This document shows, piece after piece, positions 1 through 6,823 of a DNA stretch of 14,230 nt. This DNA is from Phycisphaerae bacterium. GTDB lineage: Bacteria > Planctomycetota > Phycisphaerae > UBA1845 > UTPLA1. Position numbers and translations under genes: made by a program. How positions within the stretch are numbered: position 1 is the first letter of the stretch; the number at the start of each line of letters is the position of its first letter. The notes beneath the pieces were generated by a model, which saw only the letters and a program-made list of their open reading frames with translations, was not told where the DNA came from and ran no database searches. The DNA lies in assembly GCA_016935885.1 (NCBI GenBank), contig JAFGQA010000176.1, forward strand, positions 1 through 14,230, read 5' to 3'.

Positions 1-1
1 C

Positions 2-181
2 GGCGACTGCCTGGACCAACTCCGCAAGCTGCCCGACGCCTGCGTGGACCTGATCTACATCGACCCGCCGTTCAACAGCAACCGCAATTACGAGGTCTTC
101 TGGGGCGAGACGAAGGAGAAGCGGGCGTTCGAGGACCGCCACGCTAACGCGCAGGGTGCCTATCACGTCCTGAGGAGGTGA
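2..181 (+). pseudogene. 3' remnant of a truncated site-specific DNA methyltransferase
   Basis: The frame is open from the window edge for 59 codons and ends at TGA 179-181. It contains the amino-methyltransferase motif IV as DPPFNSNRNY (residues about 22-31 of the visible part), followed by EVFWGETKEKRAFEDRH, which is typical of planctomycete and proteobacterial beta-class DNA methylases. In that family the chain should continue for hundreds of residues (target recognition region, then the SAM-binding FxGxG motif). Here it derails after EDRHA and stops 11 residues later. The break is near base 145, and the stop overlaps the ribosome-binding site of the next gene. I read this as a methylase cut by recombination or deletion, and the product is most likely inactive. 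The family call from motif IV is firm; the N-terminus lies outside the window. Confidence 0.75.
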
Positions 182-187
182 GAACCA

Positions 188-901
188 ATGGTGACAGATT
201 CCAAGAACCCCAGTGAGTCCAAACTCAAGGCGTGGTGCCTAAAATGGCTCGCAGGCATCGTGTTTCGGCTCATCATCGTCAGCATGATCGTGTGGATCGG
301 TTGTCTCGTCCTTTCGGACAGGCCGGACAAGCCGTCATGGCTTCTTTTACCCATCACAGTGATCTACGCGATGTTTACATTGGGCATGGCGGGAGCAGCG
401 TTCCAGAATGCGACGGCGGCTCGTCGATCGGCGGAAGCGATGGAGGCGAGTGTCGTAGAGCAGCGCCAGAGTAGATGGGCTGCGTTCGCAGCGATTGTCT
501 CGTTTCCCGAGGGTCAAACGTGCCGCGTCAACACCGATGGAAGCACTTCAATCGTTCTAGGTAATCCCTATCGGCAGCCCATGCTCCAACTTTGCGTCAG
601 GCTGTGGCAAATGGAAGGACAGGGTACAGGCGAGGGACAAATCAAATACTCGACCATGATGGAGTCAATCCCGATGGAGGTCGCAGCGGATGCCTCGCAC
701 GTCACGGTCCAGCTTCAACAGACATCGCAGCCGGAATCAGAACGAATCCGAATTGCCGATCTCGCGCTTCAGCGCTTTCGGCATATTTTCCAGAACGCGG
801 TACCGAAGTCAGCCCTCTGTCTCATCACCTACTTACACCGCGCACAGATTGGTGAAACTGTCTTGGTCTACGATCTACAGCGTGCAGACGTGCAGAGTTG
901 A
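188..901 (+). CDS. Hypothetical membrane protein with two N-terminal helices
   Basis: The product has 237 residues. An extended ribosome-binding site, AGGAGGTGA at 173-181, sits six bases before the ATG and fixes the start. Two hydrophobic segments (about 20-43 and 50-72) form a hairpin in the membrane. A charged, probably helical stretch follows (about 75-97, ATAARRSAEAMEASVVEQRQ), then a soluble domain of about 140 residues with mixed beta character and no motif I recognise. The layout resembles small membrane-anchored proteins of unknown function. The gene is near 50% GC in the lines I counted, well below its neighbours, and begins immediately after a broken methylase. I infer that it may have been acquired horizontally together with that junction. 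No function is assigned. Confidence 0.8.
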   Translation: MVTDSKNPSESKLKAWCLKWLAGIVFRLIIVSMIVWIGCLVLSDRPDKPSWLLLPITVIYAMFTLGMAGAAFQNATAARRSAEAMEASVVEQRQSRWAAFAAIVSFPEGQTCRVNTDGSTSIVLGNPYRQPMLQLCVRLWQMEGQGTGEGQIKYSTMMESIPMEVAADASHVTVQLQQTSQPESERIRIADLALQRFRHIFQNAVPKSALCLITYLHRAQIGETVLVYDLQRADVQS

Positions 902-912
902 AGGCATGTATG

Positions 913-941
913 CCCCGTCCCTTCTGAGAGAAAGGATGGGG
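913..941 (+). terminator. Imperfect hairpin after the membrane-protein gene
   Basis: The arms are 913-923 and 931-941, with a CTGAGAG loop. The 11 pairs include one G-T wobble and one mismatch. It lies 12 bases after the stop codon. There is no T-run behind it, so it may be a REP-type hairpin or a processing site rather than an intrinsic terminator. Confidence 0.35.
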
Positions 942-1025
942 TATTCCTCGATTGTCCGCCGGCGCGATTCCCCACGTTTCGCAATGCAGAGAATGACGCA
1001 CGCACCGGCCCGACCATCGCCATCG

Positions 1026-1088
1026 CCCAATCCCCAATCCCCAATCGTCAATCCCCAATCGTCAATCTCCAATCGTCAATCTCCAATC
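1026..1088. repeat. Heptad tandem array NNCAATC, nine units
   Basis: Nine consecutive 7-base units in perfect phase can be read on the plus strand. Each ends in CAATC and begins CC, GT or TC (CCCAATC, GTCAATC, TCCAATC). The second half alternates GT- and CC/TC-type units, giving a 14-base super-period. A variant unit, GTCATTG, follows at 1089-1095. Confidence 0.9.
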
Positions 1089-1313
1089 GTCATTGCACTC
1101 GGCCCGCGGAGCGATGAGCAAGCATTACAGATTGTCTTAACCGAAGGAGCCCCCCGGTGTCGCGTCGGTCCCAAGGCCGACCAGCCGCCAAGGTCGTTGC
1201 GCGCCCTCAACGCGACGGCCGGCAGTTCGCGGGCGTTTGCGGGCGTTTGCACTTCTTCCTTGCTGCAAACGGAAAAGCCCCGGCGCCCAAGGCCCTTCGC
1301 TCGGGTCAAGCCG

Positions 1314-2951
1314 CTATGGTCGGTGCCATTCCTCGCACGCCCGGCACAGGGGCATCGTATCGAGGGCATTTGCCCGAATGCTCGCGAGCCGCTCGCCGCG
1401 CCACAGGTCGCCCAGCGACGCCTCGCCGATCCGGCCGATGGTCTGCCGGCCGGCGAAGTCCTGATCGCACGTGGTCATGCGGCCGTCCGCCAGGATCAGC
1501 GTCCGCGAGAAGACACGCCGGCACACCTCGCGATGCGGCGGGGCGGTCGAGGTGACGGCCCTGTCCGGGCGCTGGCCGGCACAGTGGCTGTAGCCCCTGA
1601 TCACGGCCGTCCCGAGGCGCCGCTGCCAGGTGTCGAAAAACGCCTGCATGTCGCTTAAGGTCTCGTTCGCCTTCACGAGCGAGGGCACGATGAGCGGCAG
1701 AACCTGTTGGCCGGAGGACCGCCGCGAGATCCATCGATCCAACCGGGCCGCGACGGATTCGAAGGCGTCCACGCCGTGGGCGCGGCGGTAGGTCTCGGGC
1801 GTGGCGGCGTCCAGTGTCACCTCGATGACATCGACGGGCGTTTCAAACAGGGCATCCTCAATCGTCGCGTCGTCGATCGCGGGATTATCCAACGATGCAC
1901 CCGTGCGCACCGCGATGGCCGCCGCGCTCGAATCGCGGAGAAGACGACAGATCTCCGGGAACTCGGGGTGACAACAGGGCTCCCCAAAGCCGCCCAGGAC
2001 GATACGGACGTCGTCGTAGTCGGCGATGGCCGCCGCGATCGATCGGATGGTCTCCAACGCGATCGGGCCGCGCCGGCCGACTTCGTCGCCACGCGGACGC
2101 AGCAGCGAGCCGGCCGACAACGGGTCTTCGGTCGTCAGCTCGATCTCGATCTCCTCGGGCACGGGATCAACGTGTTGGAGGCATCTATTGGACAGCCATG
2201 ATGCGATTCTCGCCGCATCCCACGATTGCCCGCCGGCCCCCAGCAAGGCGCCGACACGATCGATGCTCCGGCGCGTGTCGCAGATCAGCCGGCCGCGTGC
2301 CTCGATCACCTCGGCCGAGGCGCGATAGCAGGCCTCCTTGCCGGTCGCGTCGGGCGCGGGATGGTCCGGACTGTACGCCAATAGCACGCCTGGCGGTTGG
2401 CCCACCGGCAGCAACTCCCCCAATAACGATCGGCCGAATACGACGGCGCCGAGCCCCGGCGGGGCCTGGACGATCGTCATCCGGACAGTACCGCCGTGCG
2501 TTTCGTAGTGGCGGGTCATGGCGTCGATCATGGCCGGGGAAACAACGGGCGCGGCCGCCGGAATCGACACGACGGCGTCCGCCGAAACCCGCTGTGCGAG
2601 GGCGGCCAACAGGGCGATGTGAACATCCTCGTCAAAGACGCACATTCCCCCAATTCCGCCGCGCCATCCGTCGAGCCCCCACCACCGCCCGGCACGGACC
2701 AGTGCCGCGTAGGGCGTGCGCGTGCCGACATGTGTTTCGGCTTCCACGGGCAATCCGTCAAGCAGCCTGGCAACCTCGGCCGATTGCTCGATCGGTGAAA
2801 GCACGTGCACGGCGTCGAGGCACTCGGCTGCCAGCACGCGCTCGACCGTCCGGCGCAGAACCGACTTGCCGTGGAGATCATCCCGCAGGCGCGACCGAGT
2901 CCCCAGCGGGCTCACCTCCAGATCGACGGAGATGGTGGCGATGAACTTCAT
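1314..2951 (-). CDS. Nucleotidyltransferase-like / SPASM-domain protein lacking the radical SAM cysteine motif
   Basis: The product has 545 residues. Residues about 1-240 resemble an SpsF/NeuA-type cytidylyltransferase fold (GTRSRLRDDLHGKSVLRRTVERVL at 17-40; VFDEDVH at 105-111). Residues about 265-460 follow a radical SAM barrel: EEIEIELTTEDP at the first strand, GGFGEPCCHPEF where GGEPLLHPEF is usual, and VDVIEVTLDAATPETYRRAHG. However, the CX3CX2C loop that should follow the first strand is replaced by EDPLSAGSLLRP, with no cysteine. The C-terminus is a SPASM module with Cys477, Cys495, Cys536 and Cys539 (LADGRMTTCDQD; SLGDLWRGERLASIR; PLCRAC). It may therefore bind an auxiliary cluster without doing SAM chemistry. 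The architecture recalls the spirochaete family annotated 'spiro-SPASM' (from memory). It lies 151 bases after the Maf-like gene on the same strand. The ATG has no clear Shine-Dalgarno; a heptad array occupies that position. The substrate is unknown. Confidence 0.85.
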   Translation of the reverse strand: MKFIATISVDLEVSPLGTRSRLRDDLHGKSVLRRTVERVLAAECLDAVHVLSPIEQSAEVARLLDGLPVEAETHVGTRTPYAALVRAGRWWGLDGWRGGIGGMCVFDEDVHIALLAALAQRVSADAVVSIPAAAPVVSPAMIDAMTRHYETHGGTVRMTIVQAPPGLGAVVFGRSLLGELLPVGQPPGVLLAYSPDHPAPDATGKEACYRASAEVIEARGRLICDTRRSIDRVGALLGAGGQSWDAARIASWLSNRCLQHVDPVPEEIEIELTTEDPLSAGSLLRPRGDEVGRRGPIALETIRSIAAAIADYDDVRIVLGGFGEPCCHPEFPEICRLLRDSSAAAIAVRTGASLDNPAIDDATIEDALFETPVDVIEVTLDAATPETYRRAHGVDAFESVAARLDRWISRRSSGQQVLPLIVPSLVKANETLSDMQAFFDTWQRRLGTAVIRGYSHCAGQRPDRAVTSTAPPHREVCRRVFSRTLILADGRMTTCDQDFAGRQTIGRIGEASLGDLWRGERLASIRANALDTMPLCRACEEWHRP

Positions 2952-2960
2952 TGCATCTGA

Positions 2961-3016
2961 GCTTTCAGCTTTCAGCGGTCAGCCGTCAGCTTCTGGCGAC
3001 CGGCTTTCAACTTTCG
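2961..3016. repeat. Heptad array GCNNTCA type, eight phased units
   Basis: Eight phased 7-base units on the plus strand: GCTTTCA twice, GCGGTCA, GCCGTCA, GCTTCTG, GCGACCG, GCTTTCA, ACTTTCG. Read on the minus strand they are TGANNGC units. The array lies directly upstream of the SPASM gene start (2951), where a ribosome-binding site would be expected. Confidence 0.85.
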
Positions 3017-3058
3017 AATGAGCAGAGCGAGCACGCGCTGGACTTCATCCGCGTTCAC
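2972..3058 (-). CDS. Possible small ORF or gene remnant, 28 residues
   Basis: A GTG at 3056-3058 opens 28 codons ending at TGA 2972-2974, between the Maf-like and SPASM-like genes. The first 17 residues (VNADEVQRVLALLIRKL) look like one amphipathic helix; the rest is basic and is encoded partly by the heptad array. Only a weak purine stretch precedes the start. It may be a leader peptide, a fossil of a longer gene, or chance. Confidence 0.25.
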   Translation of the reverse strand: MNADEVQRVLALLIRKLKAGRQKLTADR

Positions 3059-3071
3059 ATGTCTTCTACAC

Positions 3072-3106
3072 GGCTGACCGCTGATTACTGAACGCTGAAC
3101 GCTCAC
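3072..3106. repeat. Heptad array NCTGANN type, reaching into the stop codon of the Maf-like gene
   Basis: Units on the plus strand are GGCTGAC, CGCTGAT, TACTGAA, CGCTGAA and the variant CGCTCAC. The array is the inverse of the one at 2961-3016. A 14-base stretch at 3071-3084 is the exact reverse complement of 2972-2985, so a transcript could fold the spacer into a long hairpin. Confidence 0.85.
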
Positions 3107-5037
3107 ATCTTCGCGGCCTCGATTGCCTCGTCGAACCGGCACAAGGCCTCCTCGAAGATCCTTTCGAGGACGTCGCAGCCTTCCAGCAGCGATTCGATGA
3201 AGCGTTTGTCTCTGTGCAGTTGCCGCTCGGCGCGGGCCGAGCCGGTCACGGCGTCACCGGCAAGCCGACGGTCCGCGGCGAATTTCTGCAATTCCCCCAC
3301 TTGTGACACGTCGCGTACCATCTGAAACAGCAAGTCGTGCTCCTGGACCAACGTCCGCAGTTCGTCAACGCGGACGATCCGGCGATTGAACCGATCCGGC
3401 TTGTCGAGCAGCGCTCGCAGTTCCTTCAGAATGTCCTTAGTTTCCGTGCAAAGACTCCGAAAGTCCTTCAGCTCGTCGAGGCGCGAGGCCAAGACCTGCC
3501 GAGCGGGCCGCAGCTTCGCGGGATCGTACCACCGCGATTGCAGGTAACTGAAGCGCCCCGGCGCGATGGGCTCGCGACAGTATTCGGCGGCAGCCTGCTC
3601 GAGGGTCATCGCCGTGGTGCCTGTCTTCCTCGCCCCGCCTTCCGTCGCATCGATGATCCGGGCGGCGGCCTTGGCGAAGTCTCGCTCGAACTGCTCGAGG
3701 TAGCTGAACATCTGCTCGTCCGTGTAGATGTCACGGCCATCGATGTCCTTGATCTTGCGGAGGATTTCTCGCTGTCGGGCGATCCGCTCCCACTCCTTCA
3801 TCTCCAGCGCGCCGAATCGCCCCAGCTCCGGATACCAGGCGCGGTGCATGGGCACGCCGGGGGCGTAGTAGCAGTGGCCGGAGAAGCCCAGGTCCTGCCC
3901 GACGAAGATGATCGGATCGCAGCCCAGCCATTGGGCGAGGTAGAAGGCCAGGTGCATGACGGTCGCGCCGGCCTCCATGGGCGCGCGTTTGGCGAGGTCC
4001 TCGCCCACGCAGCGATGGGCGAAGACGTTGTCCAGCAGGATGACCCGATTCCCGACCACCGCCGGCGTGCCACGGAAGATATCGATGACGTGCCACGTTG
4101 CCTTCGGCTCGGCGACCAACACGAGATCGTCCGGCAGCGTGACGCCCTCGAAGAACTGCCGCGACAGCTCGCTGAAATCCAGCGACGTGACGAAATGCGG
4201 TCGAATGCCCTTATTCAGCAAGATGCGAAGCGTCGTCTGGGCGGAGATCAAAACCGCCCTATCCTGGAGGGCGCCCAGTTGATCGATGTTCTTGGCCAGC
4301 GAGGGACCTGCCGCGACGAGGATGGCCGGGCAGCCCGTGAAGCGGCGGCGAATCACGTCCGCCGCCGGCGACGAGACGTAGGTCGGCAGGTTGTTGGCGA
4401 CGTTTCGGCAGGTGATCACCGCGTTGTGGAGCAGCGTGACCAGCGACATCTTGGCGAACGCGGCGTAGTCCGTAATGGCCTGGCGGCAGGCGTTGTGGAA
4501 CTCGGCGTTGTACTCTCGGGCCACCGGAGGTACGGCAAACACGGTGCCCAACATGAGCATGGTCGAATGGCGGTGCAGCCGTTCGTGCAGCGTGTTCTTC
4601 TCCAGGCCCGTGAGGATCTCGACGCGACCGGTGGCCAGCTCCGCGGACACATCAGTGTGCTCCAACGCCGTCTTGACCGTAACCAGATCGGGTTCGCTAA
4701 CGAAGACGACCGTCTCCTCGCCGAGCGTCTCCATCAGTGCCTTGACGTGATGGCCCATGCCGAGACCCGACAGGATAACGGTGTAGGCATCGCGCTTCTC
4801 CAGGTTCTTGCAGAAATCGAGCGCCTCACGCCGCGGGTCGTAACGGCTGTGCAAGAGCAGCTTGCGACCGTCGGCGGTGCTGACGGCCGCGGTCATCGCC
4901 CCTTTTTTCGACGGCTGGACGTCAAGCGTGGCGTCGATCGGCAGGTCGTCAACGGACTGGGCCAGCTTCGGATTGTGCCGCCAAAGCTGGGTCATGTTGT
5001 CGAGGAAGACCTGGTTGACTGGGATCGCGGTTTGCAC
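3103..5037 (-). CDS. Maf/DUF115-type glycosyltransferase-like protein (motility accessory factor family)
   Basis: The product has 644 residues, a usual length for the family. Landmarks: GLGMGHH at 91-97 and VSEPD at 113-117 in the N-terminal Rossmann-like half; AAGPSL at 242-247, SLDFSE at 285-290 and FVGQDLGFS at 378-386 in the DUF115 core; and a long helical C-terminal region (about 430-640). In Campylobacter and other bacteria, Maf proteins attach nonulosonic acids such as pseudaminic acid to flagellin in the cytoplasm; the acceptor here is not known. The start is taken as GTG (5035-5037), because the codon three before it is an in-frame TAG and the nearby ATG is out of frame; Met15 is an alternative. 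The stop is TGA, so UGA is a normal stop in this genome. The adjacent SPASM gene on the same strand suggests joint work on a surface glycan. Confidence 0.88.
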   Translation of the reverse strand: MQTAIPVNQVFLDNMTQLWRHNPKLAQSVDDLPIDATLDVQPSKKGAMTAAVSTADGRKLLLHSRYDPRREALDFCKNLEKRDAYTVILSGLGMGHHVKALMETLGEETVVFVSEPDLVTVKTALEHTDVSAELATGRVEILTGLEKNTLHERLHRHSTMLMLGTVFAVPPVAREYNAEFHNACRQAITDYAAFAKMSLVTLLHNAVITCRNVANNLPTYVSSPAADVIRRRFTGCPAILVAAGPSLAKNIDQLGALQDRAVLISAQTTLRILLNKGIRPHFVTSLDFSELSRQFFEGVTLPDDLVLVAEPKATWHVIDIFRGTPAVVGNRVILLDNVFAHRCVGEDLAKRAPMEAGATVMHLAFYLAQWLGCDPIIFVGQDLGFSGHCYYAPGVPMHRAWYPELGRFGALEMKEWERIARQREILRKIKDIDGRDIYTDEQMFSYLEQFERDFAKAAARIIDATEGGARKTGTTAMTLEQAAAEYCREPIAPGRFSYLQSRWYDPAKLRPARQVLASRLDELKDFRSLCTETKDILKELRALLDKPDRFNRRIVRVDELRTLVQEHDLLFQMVRDVSQVGELQKFAADRRLAGDAVTGSARAERQLHRDKRFIESLLEGCDVLERIFEEALCRFDEAIEAAKM

Positions 5038-5116
5038 GCTGGCATTCTAACGGCGCCATCCTGGCCGCACACCTGGCCTTCGGGCAACGGCGATAACAGC
5101 CCGGAAAAACCGCCCG

Positions 5117-5200
5117 GGTGCCACTGGCAGCTTGCTGCCAGTGCGATCTTGCACGCGATTCCTCACAAAACACTGGCGGACAAGCCGCCAGTGGCACGCG
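5117..5200. repeat. Inverted pair of REP-like hairpins (REPIN-like)
   Basis: The first hairpin has arms 5122-5130 and 5135-5143 (CACTGGCAG / CTGCCAGTG). The second has arms 5171-5179 and 5185-5193 (CACTGGCGG / CCGCCAGTG). Read on opposite strands, the two align over about 25 bases beginning GTGCCACTGGC. They are therefore two copies of one REP-like unit in inverted order, about 27 bases apart. The pair lies between the small UGA-containing gene and the Maf-like gene. Confidence 0.85.
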
Positions 5201-5230
5201 GCGCGTGCTGCGGTCTCTTTGCCCTTCCCA

Positions 5231-5497
5231 TCATAACGACAAGTAAAGGAAGCCCAGCATGACCGAGCCCACGAGGACGAGCACCTCGACACCCGCCACA
5301 ACCAGGGCCGCGACAGCGAACGCGCGGTCCGGCGCTTCCCTGAACGCACGCCAGGACACGCTCAGCGCGATGGCAAGTCCGACGACCAAGACGCCCGGCC
5401 CGAGCGCCGAAAGTGGATGGCCTCAGCAGAAGACGTGGCTCAGCCCGAAGCCGGCCACGGGAATCAAAGTGGTCAGCAGTGCCTTCTTGCCGGACAT
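5231..5497 (-). CDS. Candidate small membrane selenoprotein (in-frame UGA at codon 25)
   Basis: ATG 5497-5495 is preceded by GGAGG (5510-5506) with an eight-base spacer, a consensus start. Codons 1-24 read MSGKKALLTTLIPVAGFGLS then HVFC; codon 25 is TGA (5425-5423). The same frame continues GHPLSALGPGVLVVGLAIAL and so on for 63 codons to TGA 5233-5231, 88 positions in all. Hydrophobic segments lie at about 7-24, 31-48 and 59-86, split by the charged turn WRAFREAPDR. Hydropathy and GC-rich third positions continue unbroken across the UGA. His21, Cys24, position 25 and His27 form a compact site that could be redox-active or metal-binding. TGA ends three neighbouring genes, so a code with UGA as Trp is unlikely. 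A hairpin fitting SECIS rules follows. Alternatives are a nonsense mutation of a Trp codon (TGG) or a real 24-residue peptide. I do not recognise the family. Confidence 0.55.
5386..5416 (-). promoter_or_regulatory. Candidate bacterial SECIS hairpin
   Basis: In the minus-strand RNA, a seven-pair stem (5408-5402 with 5396-5390, five G-C and two G-U) closes a five-base loop GGGCC. Below it, CCA (5416-5414) pairs with UGG (5388-5386) across an internal bulge. The loop starts with G, 21 bases after the UGA. This fits the known bacterial pattern of an apical loop opening with G at about 16-37 bases from the UGA. An alternative fold with loop GCUCGG, 17 bases from the UGA and with a lower stem right after it, also fits. 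The folds were found by eye. Confidence 0.4.
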
Positions 5498-5686
5498 TCT
5501 CGTCGCCTCCGTGGCGCTTCTGTCCACAAGCAACCTGACGTCCCATTAGCTCGCGCGCCGTGGCTACGGTCCGGCCTCCCGTTGGGGCAATCCGTTTGCC
5601 AAGGACGGACTTCCGCGCCGGCCCGTTGATTGATCCAGGTTGTATCGCCGGTCTGCTCTCGAAGACCTGCACCGGCTCTCGGGACC

Positions 5687-6823
5687 TCACCCAGCCGCGA
5701 TCACCTTCCCAAACGCCCCCGTGCCGGCGCCCATGTCGAACTTGTAGCCCTGGTCGGCGAGCGTCCATTCCATCGCGGCGATTGCCCCGACGGTGTCGAC
5801 GGCATCGACGTAGCCCATGTGGTTCAGGCGGATGATGTTGCCTTTCAGGTGGCCTTGGCCGCCGGCGCAGTGAATGCCGTATTTGGCCCGCATGTCCTTG
5901 CGCCACTTGCCTTCGTCCACGCCGTCCGGCACGCAGACGCCGGTGACCGAGTCGACGGGGTCCTTGGCGAAGACCCGCAGGCCCAGCGCCTCGACCGCCG
6001 CACGCGTCGCCTTGGCCAGCAGGGCGGTGCGGGCCCAGACGTTTTCGATGCCTTCTTCCTTGATCTTCGACAACGTGTACTTCAGGCCGTTGACCATCTG
6101 GTTGTTCGGCGTGTAGGGCGTGTCGAAACCCTCCATGCTCTTGCGGTACATCTTGAGATCGTTGTAGTACGCCGGCGGCTGGTGCGAGTCGATGACCTTC
6201 CACGCCCGATCGCTGACGGCCACGATGCCCAGGCCCGGCGGGAGCATCAGTGCCTTCTGCGAACCGGTCACCGCGATGTCGATGCCCCACTCGTCCATCT
6301 TGAACGGCAGCGTGCCGATCGACGTGATGCCGTCGATCAGGCACAACGCGTCATGCTGGCGGCAGAGCTTGGCGATGCCCTGGGCTTCGCTGAGGGCACA
6401 AGCACTCGTTTCCGAGTGGACGAGGATCACGGCCTTGATGTCGGGATGCTCCTTGAACTTCTGGCCGACGGCCTCGGCCTTGAAGCCGTAGCCGTATTCC
6501 TGCTGGTACTCGATGTGCGGAATGCCGAAGGCCAGAAGGATGTCCCGCCAACGCTCGCCGAACTTGCCGGCATGGCAGACGAGCGTCTTCGAATCCTTCT
6601 TGCAACAGCCGACGATCGCGGCCTCCATCGCCGCTGTCCCGCTGCCGGTGACGACGAGCGGCCGGGTGCTCGTGCCGATCACGTAGCCCAACATCCCGAC
6701 GCATTCCTCTAGCGTCTTGCGAAAGCCGGCCGTCCGGTGGTGGTCCAGCGGCTGTGCCATCTCCAGCAGGGCCTCGGGGCTGACCATCGTGGGGCCGGGC
6801 GTAAACAAGCGCAACTTCATCAT
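5687..6823 (-). CDS. Class V PLP aminotransferase (alanine/serine-glyoxylate or phosphoserine type)
   Basis: The product has 378 residues, normal for the family. It has the N-terminal signature LFTPGPTMVSPE; TGSGTAAME at 59-67 for the PLP phosphate; Asp164 in LIDGITSIG for the pyridine nitrogen; Lys190 in TGSQKALMLPPG as the Schiff-base lysine; and Arg332 in NIIRLNHMG for the substrate carboxylate. Relatives are called alanine-glyoxylate or serine-pyruvate transaminases, and in some organisms they act on 3-phosphohydroxypyruvate in serine synthesis. No serA-like gene is in the window to decide this. GAGGAGG (6838-6832) is eight bases from the first of two ATGs, so the start is 6823. It is the first gene of the minus-strand run. 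Confidence 0.92.
   Translation of the reverse strand: MMKLRLFTPGPTMVSPEALLEMAQPLDHHRTAGFRKTLEECVGMLGYVIGTSTRPLVVTGSGTAAMEAAIVGCCKKDSKTLVCHAGKFGERWRDILLAFGIPHIEYQQEYGYGFKAEAVGQKFKEHPDIKAVILVHSETSACALSEAQGIAKLCRQHDALCLIDGITSIGTLPFKMDEWGIDIAVTGSQKALMLPPGLGIVAVSDRAWKVIDSHQPPAYYNDLKMYRKSMEGFDTPYTPNNQMVNGLKYTLSKIKEEGIENVWARTALLAKATRAAVEALGLRVFAKDPVDSVTGVCVPDGVDEGKWRKDMRAKYGIHCAGGQGHLKGNIIRLNHMGYVDAVDTVGAIAAMEWTLADQGYKFDMGAGTGAFGKVIAAG

Larger units (their letters stand above)
902..1313. other. Gene-free spacer with repeats
   Basis: This stretch separates a plus-strand gene from the 3' end of a minus-strand gene. It holds the hairpin at 913-941, the heptad array at 1026-1088 and a perfect tandem 10-mer (GCGGGCGTTT, 1229-1248). 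On the minus strand a weak GC hairpin followed by TTTT (about 1273-1293) could end transcription of the SPASM gene. No open frame here has credible coding character. Confidence 0.6.

Noticed and set aside
1026..1088. CRISPR array
   Set aside because: Units are 7 bases with no spacers; it is a plain short tandem repeat.
130..1140. Integron cassette around the low-GC membrane-protein gene
   Set aside because: GTTRRRY/RYYYAAC core sites of an attC were not found at either side; no integrase is in the window.
690..1658. Plus-strand open frame of 322 codons spanning the heptad array
   Set aside because: It joins antisense and repeat sequence; the heptads translate to low-complexity PQSPIVNPQSS-like peptide.
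3337..5262. Long plus-strand open frame (641 codons) opposite the Maf-like gene
   Set aside because: Its translation has no recognisable domain and is the antisense of a gene with clear family motifs; long antisense frames are expected in GC-rich DNA.
5231..5497. Alternative genetic code with UGA read as Trp
   Set aside because: The Maf-like, aminotransferase and membrane-protein genes all end in TGA at family-typical or sensible lengths, so UGA is a normal stop here.
5163..6344. Minus-strand open frame of 393 codons overlapping the aminotransferase and the UGA-containing gene
   Set aside because: It is out of frame with both, very Arg/Gly-rich, and crosses the REP pair; composition artefact.
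5630..6712. Plus-strand open frame of 360 codons opposite the aminotransferase
   Set aside because: It is antisense to a well-supported aminotransferase, Arg/His-rich and without motifs.
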